The notes under the pieces are model-generated. The model saw only the letters and a list, made by a program, of their open reading frames with translations, did not search any database and was not told the origin of the DNA. From Acidobacteriota bacterium (GTDB lineage Bacteria; Acidobacteriota; Vicinamibacteria; Vicinamibacterales; UBA2999): a stretch of 41,016 nucleotides of DNA. The stretch lies in the NCBI GenBank assembly GCA_016210845.1, contig JACQTK010000053.1, forward strand, positions 1 through 41,016. The letters run 5' to 3'. A program made the position numbers and the translations under genes. Every line of letters begins with the position of its first letter. Position 1 is the stretch's first letter. This document shows positions 25,153 through 32,527 of this stretch, piece by piece.

Positions 25153-25233
25153 TCACCCACACAGCCGGACCGTTGGCGCAGGGACCTCGATGGTCCCGGT
25201 ACACACGCACGGCCGACCGCAGACGGCAAGCAT
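25153..25233 (-). CDS. Cys-rich leader peptide of the sirohaem/sulfite reductase operon
   Basis: A 26-codon ORF starting ATG CTT GCC and ending TGA. It encodes four cysteines, three of them clustered in CGRPCVC (positions 5, 9 and 11) and one at position 25. A good -10 (TAATAT) lies 8 nt before the ATG, so transcription should begin at the ATG itself and the ORF would be leaderless. Just after the clustered Cys codons is a small hairpin GGGACC-ATCGA-GGTCCC, then the terminator at the cobA start. The layout matches ribosome-mediated attenuation by cysteine supply. The ORF is too short for the track and has no homologue that I can name. Confidence 0.6.
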   Translation of the reverse strand: MLAVCGRPCVCTGTIEVPAPTVRLCG

Positions 25234-25241
25234 CGTCAGGA

Positions 25242-25271
25242 ATATTACCGCCGAACCTTGGGAAAAATCAA
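25242..25271 (-). promoter_or_regulatory. Promoter of the leader-cobA-sulfite reductase unit
   Basis: TTGATT (25266-25271) and TAATAT (25242-25247) on the minus strand are 18 nt apart. The predicted start coincides with the ATG of the leader ORF. The promoter begins about 47 nt after the precorrin-2 dehydrogenase stop. Confidence 0.55.
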
Positions 25272-25318
25272 CGTTCGCGAAGAAAGCGCGAAGGTCTTCC
25301 ACTCAGGAGGGCGGCAGT

Positions 25319-25873
25319 CTATCTGCCCGTGTACAGCCGATTCAACGTGTCCAGCAACTGCGGCCGCCGCTGCTCCATCGGCACCCGCTGCTCCTTCCAC
25401 TGGCGCCGCGCCTCGTCCGCGGCCGACATCCACGCGTCCAGGTCGCCCGGGAGCCAGGCGTCGATCGCCTCACGGAGCAGGGCGGCCAGCGCGGGCGCAC
25501 GCCCGTCGGTGGAGATCGCCACGGTCACGCCATCGCGGCGGACGATGCCGCCTGCGTACGCGGTGGCGTGGGCGGGATCGTCCACGGCGTTCACGAAGAT
25601 GCGCCGACCGCTGGCCGCCTCGTACACCCGCGCGTTGACCTGGGGCGGAGCCGCCGCCACCACCCACCAGGCGCCGTCCAGATCGGCATCCTCGAACCCG
25701 CGCCTCACGATCGTGACGCCCGGGCGCACGATCTCCGGACGAACCTCGGGCGCCACGACGGTCACGTCGGCCCCCGCCGCCAGCAACGCGTCGAGCTTGC
25801 CGGCCGCCACGCGTCCGCCGCCCACCACGACGACGTGGCGCCCGCGCAGATTCAAGAACGCTGGAAACATCAT
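25319..25873 (-). CDS. Precorrin-2 dehydrogenase/sirohydrochlorin ferrochelatase-type protein
   Basis: A 184-aa protein like the N-terminal half of CysG and Met8p/SirC. It has the NAD-binding motif VVVVGGGRVAAGK and the FVNAVDDP stretch with the conserved catalytic aspartate. It oxidises precorrin-2 to sirohydrochlorin and may insert iron, completing sirohaem synthesis with the cobA product. Two Met codons open the ORF (25873, 25870), neither with a clear ribosome site. It follows thrC after 88 nt containing a palindromic repeat and precedes the Cys leader promoter, so it may be read from the thr transcript while the rest of the sirohaem genes have their own control. Confidence 0.88.
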   Translation of the reverse strand: MMFPAFLNLRGRHVVVVGGGRVAAGKLDALLAAGADVTVVAPEVRPEIVRPGVTIVRRGFEDADLDGAWWVVAAAPPQVNARVYEAASGRRIFVNAVDDPAHATAYAGGIVRRDGVTVAISTDGRAPALAALLREAIDAWLPGDLDAWMSAADEARRQWKEQRVPMEQRRPQLLDTLNRLYTGR

Positions 25874-25890
25874 CGACCCATCATTCGATC

Positions 25891-25953
25891 GTAGGGCGCG
25901 GCGTTACGCCGCGCCAAGGCGCCGCCACGGCGGACCGTCAAGGCCCGCCCTAC
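25891..25953. repeat. GTAGGGC-ended palindromic repeat between thrC and the sirohaem gene
   Basis: The outer ends GTAGGGC and GCCCTAC are inverted, with an inner hairpin GGCGCGGCG-TAA-CGCCGCGCC (minus-strand reading). It resembles the dispersed GTAGGGC...GCCCTAC class of REP/MITE-like elements. Confidence 0.6.
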
Positions 25954-25961
25954 GTCAACAC

Positions 25962-27215
25962 TCAGGCCTGCGCCCCCGCAGGCACACCCAGCTGCGATCC
26001 GATCACGCGCTCGAACTCCGCGAAGCCGCGCCCGATCTGCGTGGGCTGGGTCACCCTGTCGTACATCACCTCGGCCGTCTTGTAGCCGTTGCCCGTGATG
26101 CACACCACCATCGACTCGTGCGGCTTGATCACGCCGCGCTCGACCAGCGCGCGCGCGCCCGCCAGCGTCGTCCCGCCGGCCGGCTCGGTGAAGATGCCCT
26201 CGGTCTGCGCGAGCAGTTGCACGGCGTCGAGAATCTCCTCGTCGCTCACCATGGCGCCCTGACCGCCCGTCTCCCTGACGCGCGCCACGACCTGGAAGCC
26301 GTCGGCCGGATTGCCGATGGCCAGCGACTTCGCGATCGTGTTCGGCTTGACCGGCTCGGGATACTCCAGGCCGGCCTCGAGCGCCCGGACGACGGGCGCC
26401 GACCCGGCCGGCTGAGCCGCATGGACCTTCGGCAGGGCACCATCGACGAGCCCCAGGTCCTGGAACTCGCGGAAGCCCTTCACGATGCGCGGCAGCAGCG
26501 TTCCGCCAGCCACGGGCGAGACCACGTGATCGGGAAAGCGCCACCCGAGCTGCTCGGCGATCTCGAAGGCCATGGTCTTTGCGCCCTCCGCGTAGTACGC
26601 GCGCAGATTGATGTTGGCGAATCCCCATCCGTACCGATCCGCGATCTGCGTGCACAGACGATTCACGTCGTCGTAGTTGCCCTCGACGGCCACGACGTGC
26701 GGCCGATAGATCGCGGCGCCCAGCACCTTCGACGGCTCCAGGTCGTGCGGAATGAAGACGTAGCACGGAAGCCCGAGCCGAGCGGCGTGCGCCGCCACGC
26801 TGCCTGCCAGGTTGCCCGTCGATGCGCAGCCAAACACCTGGAAGCCGAGGTCGACGGCACGGCTCGCCGCCACCGAGACCACTCGATCCTTGTAGGAGAA
26901 GGTCGGATGGTTGACCGAGTCGTCCTTGATGTACACCTCGGCGACTCCAAGCTCCCGCGCCAGGCGCGTGGCGCGCACGAGCGGCGTGAAGCCGGAGTGG
27001 AAGCCGGTGCGCGGCTCGTCGACGGGCAGCAGCTCCCGGTACCGCCACAGCGAGTGGGGCCGCGACTCGATGGCCTCGCGGCTGATGGCCGAGCGGATGG
27101 CCGCATAGTCATAGGTGACTTCCAGCGGACCCAGGCATTCGGAGCACACCCACAGCGCCTCGGGCGGATAGCTGGCGCCACACACATGACATTTCAAACC
27201 GGCAACGAATCTCAT
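25962..27215 (-). CDS. thrC: Threonine synthase
   Basis: A 417-aa PLP enzyme converting O-phosphohomoserine to threonine. The N-terminus carries a small zinc-finger-like pair (CHVCGAS and CSECLG), seen in many archaeal-type threonine synthases. The PLP lysine is in NHPTFSYKDR, with the phosphate-binding GCASTGNLAGS and the late SPVAGGTLLPR. The true start is the ATG at 27215 (GGAGAG upstream), overlapping the thrB TGA as ATGA; the ORF track start at 27719 lies inside thrB in another frame. It is last in lysC-hom-thrB-thrC. Confidence 0.93.
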   Translation of the reverse strand: MRFVAGLKCHVCGASYPPEALWVCSECLGPLEVTYDYAAIRSAISREAIESRPHSLWRYRELLPVDEPRTGFHSGFTPLVRATRLARELGVAEVYIKDDSVNHPTFSYKDRVVSVAASRAVDLGFQVFGCASTGNLAGSVAAHAARLGLPCYVFIPHDLEPSKVLGAAIYRPHVVAVEGNYDDVNRLCTQIADRYGWGFANINLRAYYAEGAKTMAFEIAEQLGWRFPDHVVSPVAGGTLLPRIVKGFREFQDLGLVDGALPKVHAAQPAGSAPVVRALEAGLEYPEPVKPNTIAKSLAIGNPADGFQVVARVRETGGQGAMVSDEEILDAVQLLAQTEGIFTEPAGGTTLAGARALVERGVIKPHESMVVCITGNGYKTAEVMYDRVTQPTQIGRGFAEFERVIGSQLGVPAGAQA

Positions 27216-28231
27216 ACGGCTCTCCCGCACACCTCGGACGACAGGTCCTGCCCTCGCGTGGACGTGTCCGCCATCGCGCGGGGCGCGGACACGGAAGACG
27301 CGGAAGCGGACTGATGGACGGCAAGCGTCCGGACCTTGACCGGACATCCGGCCCGCTCGCACGTCGACGCCAACAGCTGACCGATCCGCGCGAAGTCGCG
27401 CCGCGCGAGCAGCGCGACCGACGGACCGGCTCCGGAGAGAAAGCTGGCGAGAATCTCCGGATCCTCCAGCGCGAGCACCGCGGCCAGGTGAGGGACGAGC
27501 GCCGCCCGGGCGGACTGATGCCAGCGGTCCTTCACCGCCTCGCGCAGCCTGTCGTACTCGCCATGTTGCAGCGCGTGAACGAGCGACAGGACCCGCTGCA
27601 GGTTGAAGACGGCATCCTTCCGCGCGATGGCGTCGGGCAGCACGGCGCGCGCGGCGGACGTGGCCAGGCCCGTTGCGGGCGTGGCGACCACGACGCGCAC
27701 CTCCTCTGGCCACCGCCACTGCAGGGCCAGCGGCTCCTCGCCCGGGCGATCGACGACCGACGTCAAGCCGCCGTGCAACGCCGCTGCGGCGTTGTCCGCA
27801 TGCCCATCGAGGGAGGCCGCCACGGCCAGCATCACGTCTTCGGGCACTGGCCCGGCGACGCGTTGGAACACCCGCAGCCCCGCCACTGCCGCCGCGGCGC
27901 TGCTGCCCAGACCCGCCGCCATCGGGACCTCGCTGCTCACCTCAACGAAGACCGAAGGCGTCCTCGTCCCGGTCCGCCGGACGATGGCGTCGAACGCCCG
28001 CTCGACGGCGTTCCGACCGCGGACGGGCGGCGTGCTGCTCACCACCTTCAACGTCGAGCCACCGTCGTCGCGGATCTCGGCGATCCGCAGGCGAAGGTAC
28101 AACTGAACGGCCACGGCGAGCGTATCGAACCCGCCGCCCAGGTTGGCGACCGACGCTGGAACCAGGAGGTTCTCACCGTCGGGCGGGCCTTCACGGCCCG
28201 CCGGCGTGCCGCGATTTTCCTTAAGTGACAC
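27212..28231 (-). CDS. thrB: Homoserine kinase (GHMP family)
   Basis: A 339-aa GHMP kinase phosphorylating homoserine. It shows PASVANLGGGFDTLA at the N-terminus, the ATP-binding loop VPMAAGLGSSAAAAVAG, and the C-terminal SGAGPSVALL. The start is a GTG at 28231 without a good ribosome site. The first 22 or so residues are encoded by a GC palindrome (28182-28202) and look like a repeat-derived extension, as does a Ser-rich tail of about 30 residues. It overlaps thrC by 4 nt. Between hom and thrB there is a short AT-rich spacer of 45 nt. Confidence 0.9.
   Translation of the reverse strand: MSLKENRGTPAGREGPPDGENLLVPASVANLGGGFDTLAVAVQLYLRLRIAEIRDDGGSTLKVVSSTPPVRGRNAVERAFDAIVRRTGTRTPSVFVEVSSEVPMAAGLGSSAAAAVAGLRVFQRVAGPVPEDVMLAVAASLDGHADNAAAALHGGLTSVVDRPGEEPLALQWRWPEEVRVVVATPATGLATSAARAVLPDAIARKDAVFNLQRVLSLVHALQHGEYDRLREAVKDRWHQSARAALVPHLAAVLALEDPEILASFLSGAGPSVALLARRDFARIGQLLASTCERAGCPVKVRTLAVHQSASASSVSAPRAMADTSTRGQDLSSEVCGRAV
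28182..28202. repeat. GC palindrome in the thrB 5' coding region
   Basis: GGCGGGCC-TTCAC-GGCCCGCC is a perfect 8-bp inverted repeat translated in frame near the thrB start. Confidence 0.65.
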
Positions 28232-28276
28232 GAATTAAAAACGCTATCACGTTCCTAGGCCCGGAAATACAGGATA

Positions 28277-29566
28277 TCAAGAGCGAGCCCTTGGGTGCTC
28301 GTCGCCCAACAGGATGGGGAGCGCCAGCGGGGGTTCCGCGTGGAAGTCCGCGCTCCCGATGGCGTGCATGGCCGCCCGCAAGGGGGCTTCCGCGCACGCC
28401 TCCACCGTGATGACGAACGGCAGAGCCTCTTTCGGGTAGCCCGGCTCCTGCAGCACCGCGTCCAGGTTGATCCCCTGGTCGGCCAGAGCCGCCGCGATCG
28501 CGGCCAGGATGCCCGGACGGTCCCGCACCACGAAGCGCAGGTAATACGGCCGCGCGGGAGGCGGCACCAGCGTGCCTGGCAGCCATTCCTCTCCGTGCTC
28601 GCGCTGGCGCTGGGCCAGGGCCAGCAGATCGGAGACCACGGCCACCGCCGTGGCCGGCCCGCCGGCGCCCGCCCCCGAAAAGCTGCTCTCGCCGCCGTAC
28701 CGCCCCACGATCGTCACGACGTTGTTGGCGCCCATGTTGAGGCCGAAGTTCGACCCGCGCAGCACCAGCGCGGGCCCGACGAAGGCGTGGAAGCCGTCGC
28801 CGCTGGCCTCGACCATCGCGATCTGGCGGATCGTGCAGCCAAGACGGCGCGCGTACCGGAAGTCCGCGCCCGAGATCGGTCGAATCGAGCGGCGAGGAAT
28901 GTCCGAGAGCCGCAGGTGCCGCCTGAAGGCAATGCCCGCGAGCACCACGAGCTTGGCGCCTGCGTCATCGCCGTCGATGTCGGCGCTCGGATCCGCCTCG
29001 GCGTACCCCAGGCGGCGCGCCTCATCCAGCACGGCGGACATGGGCTGATCGGCGCCGTCGGCCATCCGGCTCAGCACGTAGTTCGACGTGCCGTTCAGGA
29101 TGCCCGCCACTCCGGTCAGGATGTCGCCAGCCAGCCCTTCGCGAACGCCGTGAATCAGCGGCACGCCGCCGCCCACGGCTGCCTCGAACCGAATCTGTGT
29201 GCCGTGCGTGGCCGCAAGGTGCAGCAGTTCGGGTCCTTGCGCGGCCAGCAGCACCTTGTTCGCGGTGACCACCGCGATGCCCTGCTGTAGGGCGCGACGC
29301 ACCCACCCGCCCACGGGATCGAGGCCGCCGATCACCTCGACCACCACATCGGGACCGGCAGCGAACAGCTCGTCGACGTCATCGGTCCACGTCGTGGACG
29401 AGGGGACCCAGGCGGTGCGTTTGCGCGCGACGTCGCGGTTGAAGATGTGCGTGAGGTGGACGCGTCCGGCCAGCTCGGGCCGCTCCACGAGCACGCGCGC
29501 CACGGATGCTCCCACGGTGCCGAAGCCGAGGAGCGCGACGCGCAGCGGTCCACGCGGTGCGGTCAC
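28277..29566 (-). CDS. hom: Homoserine dehydrogenase with C-terminal ACT domain
   Basis: A 429-aa NAD(P)-dependent enzyme reducing aspartate semialdehyde to homoserine. The Rossmann motif is GFGTVGASVARVL, the catalytic region contains GILNGTSNYVLSRM and DPSADIDGDDAGAK, and a C-terminal ACT domain (RFVVRDRPGILAAIAAAL) is expected to sense threonine. The GTG start at 29566 overlaps the lysC stop (GTGA), with GGGAG 7 nt upstream. Separate lysC and hom genes fused only by overlap contrast with the bifunctional ThrA of enterobacteria. Confidence 0.94.
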   Translation of the reverse strand: MTAPRGPLRVALLGFGTVGASVARVLVERPELAGRVHLTHIFNRDVARKRTAWVPSSTTWTDDVDELFAAGPDVVVEVIGGLDPVGGWVRRALQQGIAVVTANKVLLAAQGPELLHLAATHGTQIRFEAAVGGGVPLIHGVREGLAGDILTGVAGILNGTSNYVLSRMADGADQPMSAVLDEARRLGYAEADPSADIDGDDAGAKLVVLAGIAFRRHLRLSDIPRRSIRPISGADFRYARRLGCTIRQIAMVEASGDGFHAFVGPALVLRGSNFGLNMGANNVVTIVGRYGGESSFSGAGAGGPATAVAVVSDLLALAQRQREHGEEWLPGTLVPPPARPYYLRFVVRDRPGILAAIAAALADQGINLDAVLQEPGYPKEALPFVITVEACAEAPLRAAMHAIGSADFHAEPPLALPILLGDEHPRARS

Positions 29567-31269
29567 AGCCGTGCTCCCGTGACACTAACGCGCCAGATCT
29601 TGTCTTTTCGCACAACTTCGGGCGCGTTAGTGTCACTAGCAGATACAGGTTCTTGATCCCAGCGCGGCGTTTGGTTGCGGCTTCGCCGCGCTGGGGTCTT
29701 CGGGTTGCTCTGCTCCGGCGGGGGCGAGCCACGCCACCCCACGGCGCCAGCGCCGTGGGGGCCCCGGGTCAGGCGCGCCTCCGCGGAGCTGACACGGTCC
29801 GCGCCACGGGCGGACGGTCGATCAACGGGCCAGCACGCGTCGTACAGGTGGGACAGCAGTCTGGGCGCGAGCGCGCGAGAGGTGACACAGACCAGCGCGT
29901 CACCGGAATCCGCCGCCACCACCGATTCGGCGTGCCGCGCGTACACGGCGGCGGTGAGCACCGACCAGACGGATGCGTGCCCCGCGATGCCGTTGCCGAC
30001 GGCGGTGACGGTCGCCGCATTGCGGACGACCCGTACGTCGGCGAGATCGTGGATGGCGACCAGCAGCCGATCGATCGAGGACTCCTGCGTCGTCACGACG
30101 ACCAGGCGGGTGGCCGAGAGCGACACGACCGTGACGCGGTCGCCTTCGCCCGCCAGCCAATCGAGCGCCTCCCGCAGCAGTCCCAGCGGTCGTGCGATGC
30201 GACGCGCGCGCACGTCCGCCACCGTGACGCCAACCTGATGAGCAAGACCGACGACTGGCGACCTGGCCGGGCCGACCTGAAGGTCGGCGCCTACAGTGCG
30301 CCAGACGTCGGCCCCTCCATTGCCAGTGTAGGGGCCGACCTTCAGGTCGGCCCGATCGTTGCGCCGTGCCCTGGCGCAGATCGTGGTCCCCACACCGTCC
30401 CCGCGCGAACTGAGCACCCGCACGGGAATGTCGTGTGCGGCGGCCGGCTGCAGCGTCCCCCAATGGAGCACCTTCGCGCCGAACCGCGCCATCTCGTACG
30501 CCTCCTGAAAGGACAGCCGGTCGATGCGGCTGGCGCGAGCGATGACGCGCGGATCCGCGTCGAGCACGCCGTCCACATCGGTCCAGATCTGAATCTCCTC
30601 CGCGGAGGCGGCCGCAGCCACGAGCGCCGCCGAGTAATCCGAGCCCCCGCGCCCGAGCGTCGTGGTGGCGCCGTCCGGCGTGGCGCCGATGAAGCCCCCC
30701 AGTACGGGCACGCGGCCAACGGCCAGCAGCGGCTCCACACTCCGGTCGTACGCCGCACGGATGGCATCGGGCCTGGGCCGCGCCTGGCCGAACAGGTCGT
30801 CGGTGACGATGACCTCGCGTGCGTCGACCCAGGCGGCCGGCAGGCCGGCTGCCGAGAGCACGGCCGCTACGAGCTCGCTGCCGGCCAGCTCTCCCACAGC
30901 GAGCACGGCATCACTCTCCTCCGGGGACGGCGCCTCCGCCCTGATCACCCTCGCCGCTTCCTCGAACCGCGCGCGCAGCCGATCGACGAGCGCACCCTGC
31001 GCGTGCGCCGCGACGAGCTCGCGCACCAACGCGACGTGGCGCTCGAGCAGCCGGTGCATCGTCTCGCCCGCCGCGGCGCCGCGTACACGGCCCTCCGTCA
31101 CGCCGCACAGCGCGTCGGTCACACCGGCGAGCGCCGACACGACGATGATTCGGCGGCGGGGCTCGGAGGCCACGCTCGAGACGAGGCGGCCGAGCACCGC
31201 GGCATCCTGCACCGAGGTGCCGCCGAACTTCATCACCACGGTGCGCGAGGCGGGACAGTCGGGGTCCAT
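29563..31269 (-). CDS. lysC: Aspartate kinase carrying a repeat insertion and a repeat-derived tail
   Basis: A 568-aa kinase making aspartyl phosphate, the first step to threonine, methionine and lysine. The N-terminal VVMKFGGTSVQDA and later TLGRGGSDYSAALVAA are the kinase motifs; ACT domains follow up to about residue 490. Two oddities are visible. Residues of about 305-334 (RADLKVGPYTGNGG...VGADLQVGPA) are the translation of an 85-bp palindromic repeat lying in the linker between kinase and ACT parts. The last 75 or so residues look unrelated to the family and are encoded across three perfect inverted repeats. The start at 31269 has GAGG upstream; the GTG at 31299 is less likely. A terminator and leader ORF precede the gene. 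Confidence 0.93.
   Translation of the reverse strand: MDPDCPASRTVVMKFGGTSVQDAAVLGRLVSSVASEPRRRIIVVSALAGVTDALCGVTEGRVRGAAAGETMHRLLERHVALVRELVAAHAQGALVDRLRARFEEAARVIRAEAPSPEESDAVLAVGELAGSELVAAVLSAAGLPAAWVDAREVIVTDDLFGQARPRPDAIRAAYDRSVEPLLAVGRVPVLGGFIGATPDGATTTLGRGGSDYSAALVAAAASAEEIQIWTDVDGVLDADPRVIARASRIDRLSFQEAYEMARFGAKVLHWGTLQPAAAHDIPVRVLSSRGDGVGTTICARARRNDRADLKVGPYTGNGGADVWRTVGADLQVGPARSPVVGLAHQVGVTVADVRARRIARPLGLLREALDWLAGEGDRVTVVSLSATRLVVVTTQESSIDRLLVAIHDLADVRVVRNAATVTAVGNGIAGHASVWSVLTAAVYARHAESVVAADSGDALVCVTSRALAPRLLSHLYDACWPVDRPSARGADRVSSAEARLTRGPHGAGAVGWRGSPPPEQSNPKTPARRSRNQTPRWDQEPVSASDTNAPEVVRKDKIWRVSVTGARL
29579..29636. repeat. Inverted repeat with perfect 16-bp arms at the lysC-hom junction
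   Basis: GTGACACTAACGCGCC (29579-29594) and GGCGCGTTAGTGTCAC (29621-29636) are exact reverse complements separated by 26 nt. The element codes for the last residues of LysC. Confidence 0.8.
29658..29695. repeat. 12-bp inverted repeat in the lysC 3' end
   Basis: CCCAGCGCGGCG and CGCCGCGCTGGG are exact reverse complements with a 14-nt loop. Confidence 0.75.
29737..29760. repeat. 11-bp inverted repeat in the lysC 3' end
   Basis: CCCCACGGCGC and GCGCCGTGGGG are exact reverse complements with a 2-nt loop. Confidence 0.75.
30269..30353. repeat. 85-bp palindromic element inside lysC
   Basis: The arms at 30269-30295 and 30327-30353 are 27 bp each and match in 26 positions as inverted repeats (core GGGCCGACCTGAAGGTCGGC). 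Each arm contains its own small palindrome. The element is read through in frame by lysC. Confidence 0.85.
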
Positions 31270-31295
31270 GCCGATCCTCAACTTCTCAAGCCAAG

Positions 31296-31356
31296 CCACG
31301 GAGGCACGGAGGCACGGAGAGCAGCAACAATACTCCGTGTCTCCGCGTCTCCGTGG
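31296..31356. repeat. CCACGGAGGCACGGAG-type inverted repeat before lysC
   Basis: Arms of 24 bp (31296-31319 and 31333-31356) match at 21 positions as inverted repeats. They are built of a CACGGAGG-like repeated unit. The element sits between the terminator and the lysC start. Confidence 0.75.
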
Positions 31357-31367
31357 CCCGTCTCTCC

Positions 31368-31400
31368 AAAAAAAAACCCGCCGACCTCGGGGTCGGCGGG
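31368..31400 (-). terminator. Strong intrinsic terminator (attenuator) in the lysC leader
   Basis: On the minus strand CCCGCCGACC-CCGA-GGTCGGCGGG forms a perfect 10-bp stem followed by nine T. No minus-strand gene ends here: the next upstream gene is divergent, so the terminator can only act on the lysC leader transcript. GGCCGGCG of the leader ORF end could pair with CGCCGACC of the 5' arm at 7 of 8 positions. Confidence 0.85.
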
Positions 31401-31440
31401 CTGTCGTCTTTCCTTCGAGTTCCCTATCGGTTGCTGGGAC

Positions 31441-31545
31441 TCACTGCTCCGCGCCGGCCCCGGTGATACACGATCGCATGCCCATGCCTGCGGTGGCAGG
31501 CGTGCCGATAATCGAGATCACGGGACAACAGGCGGTGCCGAACAT
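31441..31545 (-). CDS. Candidate Thr/Ile leader peptide of the lysC-hom-thrBC operon
   Basis: A 34-codon ORF upstream of the terminator, containing four Thr and four Ile codons (core PVISIIGTPATAG and CITGAG). A -10-like TAGACT lies 8 nt before the ATG with TTGCCA 18 nt further up, so the transcript may start at the ATG (leaderless), the same geometry as the Cys leader at 25233. The E. coli thr operon is attenuated by Thr and Ile codons, which supports the idea, but this ORF is much less enriched than thrL, and it also has three Cys codons. Moderate confidence only. Confidence 0.4.
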   Translation of the reverse strand: MFGTACCPVISIIGTPATAGMGMRSCITGAGAEQ

Positions 31546-31553
31546 GTGTGAGT

Positions 31554-31583
31554 AGTCTACATGGATGACGGGATTGCTGGCAA
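31554..31583 (-). promoter_or_regulatory. Possible promoter of the lysC leader
   Basis: TTGCCA, an 18-nt spacer and TAGACT on the minus strand end 8 nt before the leader ATG at 31545. The -10 match is only 4 of 6. Confidence 0.35.
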
Positions 31584-31603
31584 GCGTGGTTCAATAGTCG
31601 GCT

Positions 31604-32527
31604 GTGACGACCAGTCCCTTCACCATCGGCCTCGTGCAGGACGATGCCGGGCCGGACCCGGCGGCCAACCTGGCCCGCGCGGTGCGTCTGGTGCGCGAGG
31701 CCGCCGCCCGCGGGGCGCAGATCGTCTGTCTCAAGGAGCTCTTCAACACGCCGTACTTCTGCAAGTCGCAGCAGTGCGACCGGTTCGATCTGGCCGAGCC
31801 GATTCCCGGCCCCACGACCGAGGCGATGCAGGCGCTCGCACGCGAGCTGGCGGTCGTCCTGATCGTGCCGATCTTCGAACGCCAGACGGCCGGCCTCTAT
31901 CGCAACTCCGCCGCCGTGATCGACGCGGACGGACGCCTGCTCGGCGTATACCGCAAGATGCACATCCCGGACGACCCGCTCTACTACGAGAAGTACTACT
32001 TCACGCCGGGCGACGGCCACTTCGACTACCACGGCGAGCGCGCGGGCGAGTCGAACGGCTTCAAGGTCTGGCAGACGCGGTACGCCGCCATCGGCGTGCT
32101 CATCTGCTGGGACCAGTGGTACCCGGAAGCCGCGCGCATCACCACGCTGCTCGGCGCGCAGGTGCTCTTCTACCCCACTGCGATCGGCTGGCATCCCGCG
32201 GAGCGGGACGAATGGGGGCGCGCGCAGGTGGACGCCTGGCGGACGATTCAGCGGGCGCACGCCATCGCCAACGGCGTCTACGTGGCGTCGCCCAACCGCG
32301 TCGGCCACGAGGACGAGCCGGGGACCAGCGGGATCACGTTCTTCGGCCACTCGTTCGTCGCCGATCCGTTCGGGCAGTACGTCGGCGAGGCAGGCGAGGG
32401 CGAAGAGATCGTCGTCGCGCGGTGCGACCCTGCGCTCATCGAGACCGTCCGCCGCAACTGGCCGTTCCTGCGCGACCGCCGCGTCGACGCCTACGCGCCC
32501 ATCCTCAACAGGTTCATCGGCCCGTGA
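31604..32527 (+). CDS. aguB: N-carbamoylputrescine amidase
   Basis: A 307-aa nitrilase-superfamily enzyme that splits N-carbamoylputrescine to putrescine, CO2 and ammonia. The Glu-Lys-Cys triad is visible: E in CLKELFNTPYF, K in YRKMHIPDDP, C in GVLICWDQWYPE. Length and motifs match AguB. The start is a GTG at 31604 without a strong ribosome site. Its TGA overlaps the GTG of the agmatine deiminase gene, so the two enzymes are coupled although the order is reversed relative to the pathway. It is divergent from the lysC operon. Confidence 0.93.
   Translation: MTTSPFTIGLVQDDAGPDPAANLARAVRLVREAAARGAQIVCLKELFNTPYFCKSQQCDRFDLAEPIPGPTTEAMQALARELAVVLIVPIFERQTAGLYRNSAAVIDADGRLLGVYRKMHIPDDPLYYEKYYFTPGDGHFDYHGERAGESNGFKVWQTRYAAIGVLICWDQWYPEAARITTLLGAQVLFYPTAIGWHPAERDEWGRAQVDAWRTIQRAHAIANGVYVASPNRVGHEDEPGTSGITFFGHSFVADPFGQYVGEAGEGEEIVVARCDPALIETVRRNWPFLRDRRVDAYAPILNRFIGP

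Noticed and set aside
25083-25318. SAM, SAH or cobalamin riboswitch before cobA
   Set aside because: I looked for the conserved cores of these riboswitches in the leader and found none; the Cys-codon ORF explains the layout better.
25173-27314. 713-aa plus-strand ORF
   Set aside because: Antisense to the Cys leader, precorrin-2 dehydrogenase and thrC; no recognisable domain.
29506-31551. 681-aa plus-strand ORF
   Set aside because: Antisense to lysC and its leader; shadow ORF.
31368-31603. Lysine riboswitch before lysC
   Set aside because: The leader is just long enough, but I see no lysine-riboswitch core; a covariance search would settle it.
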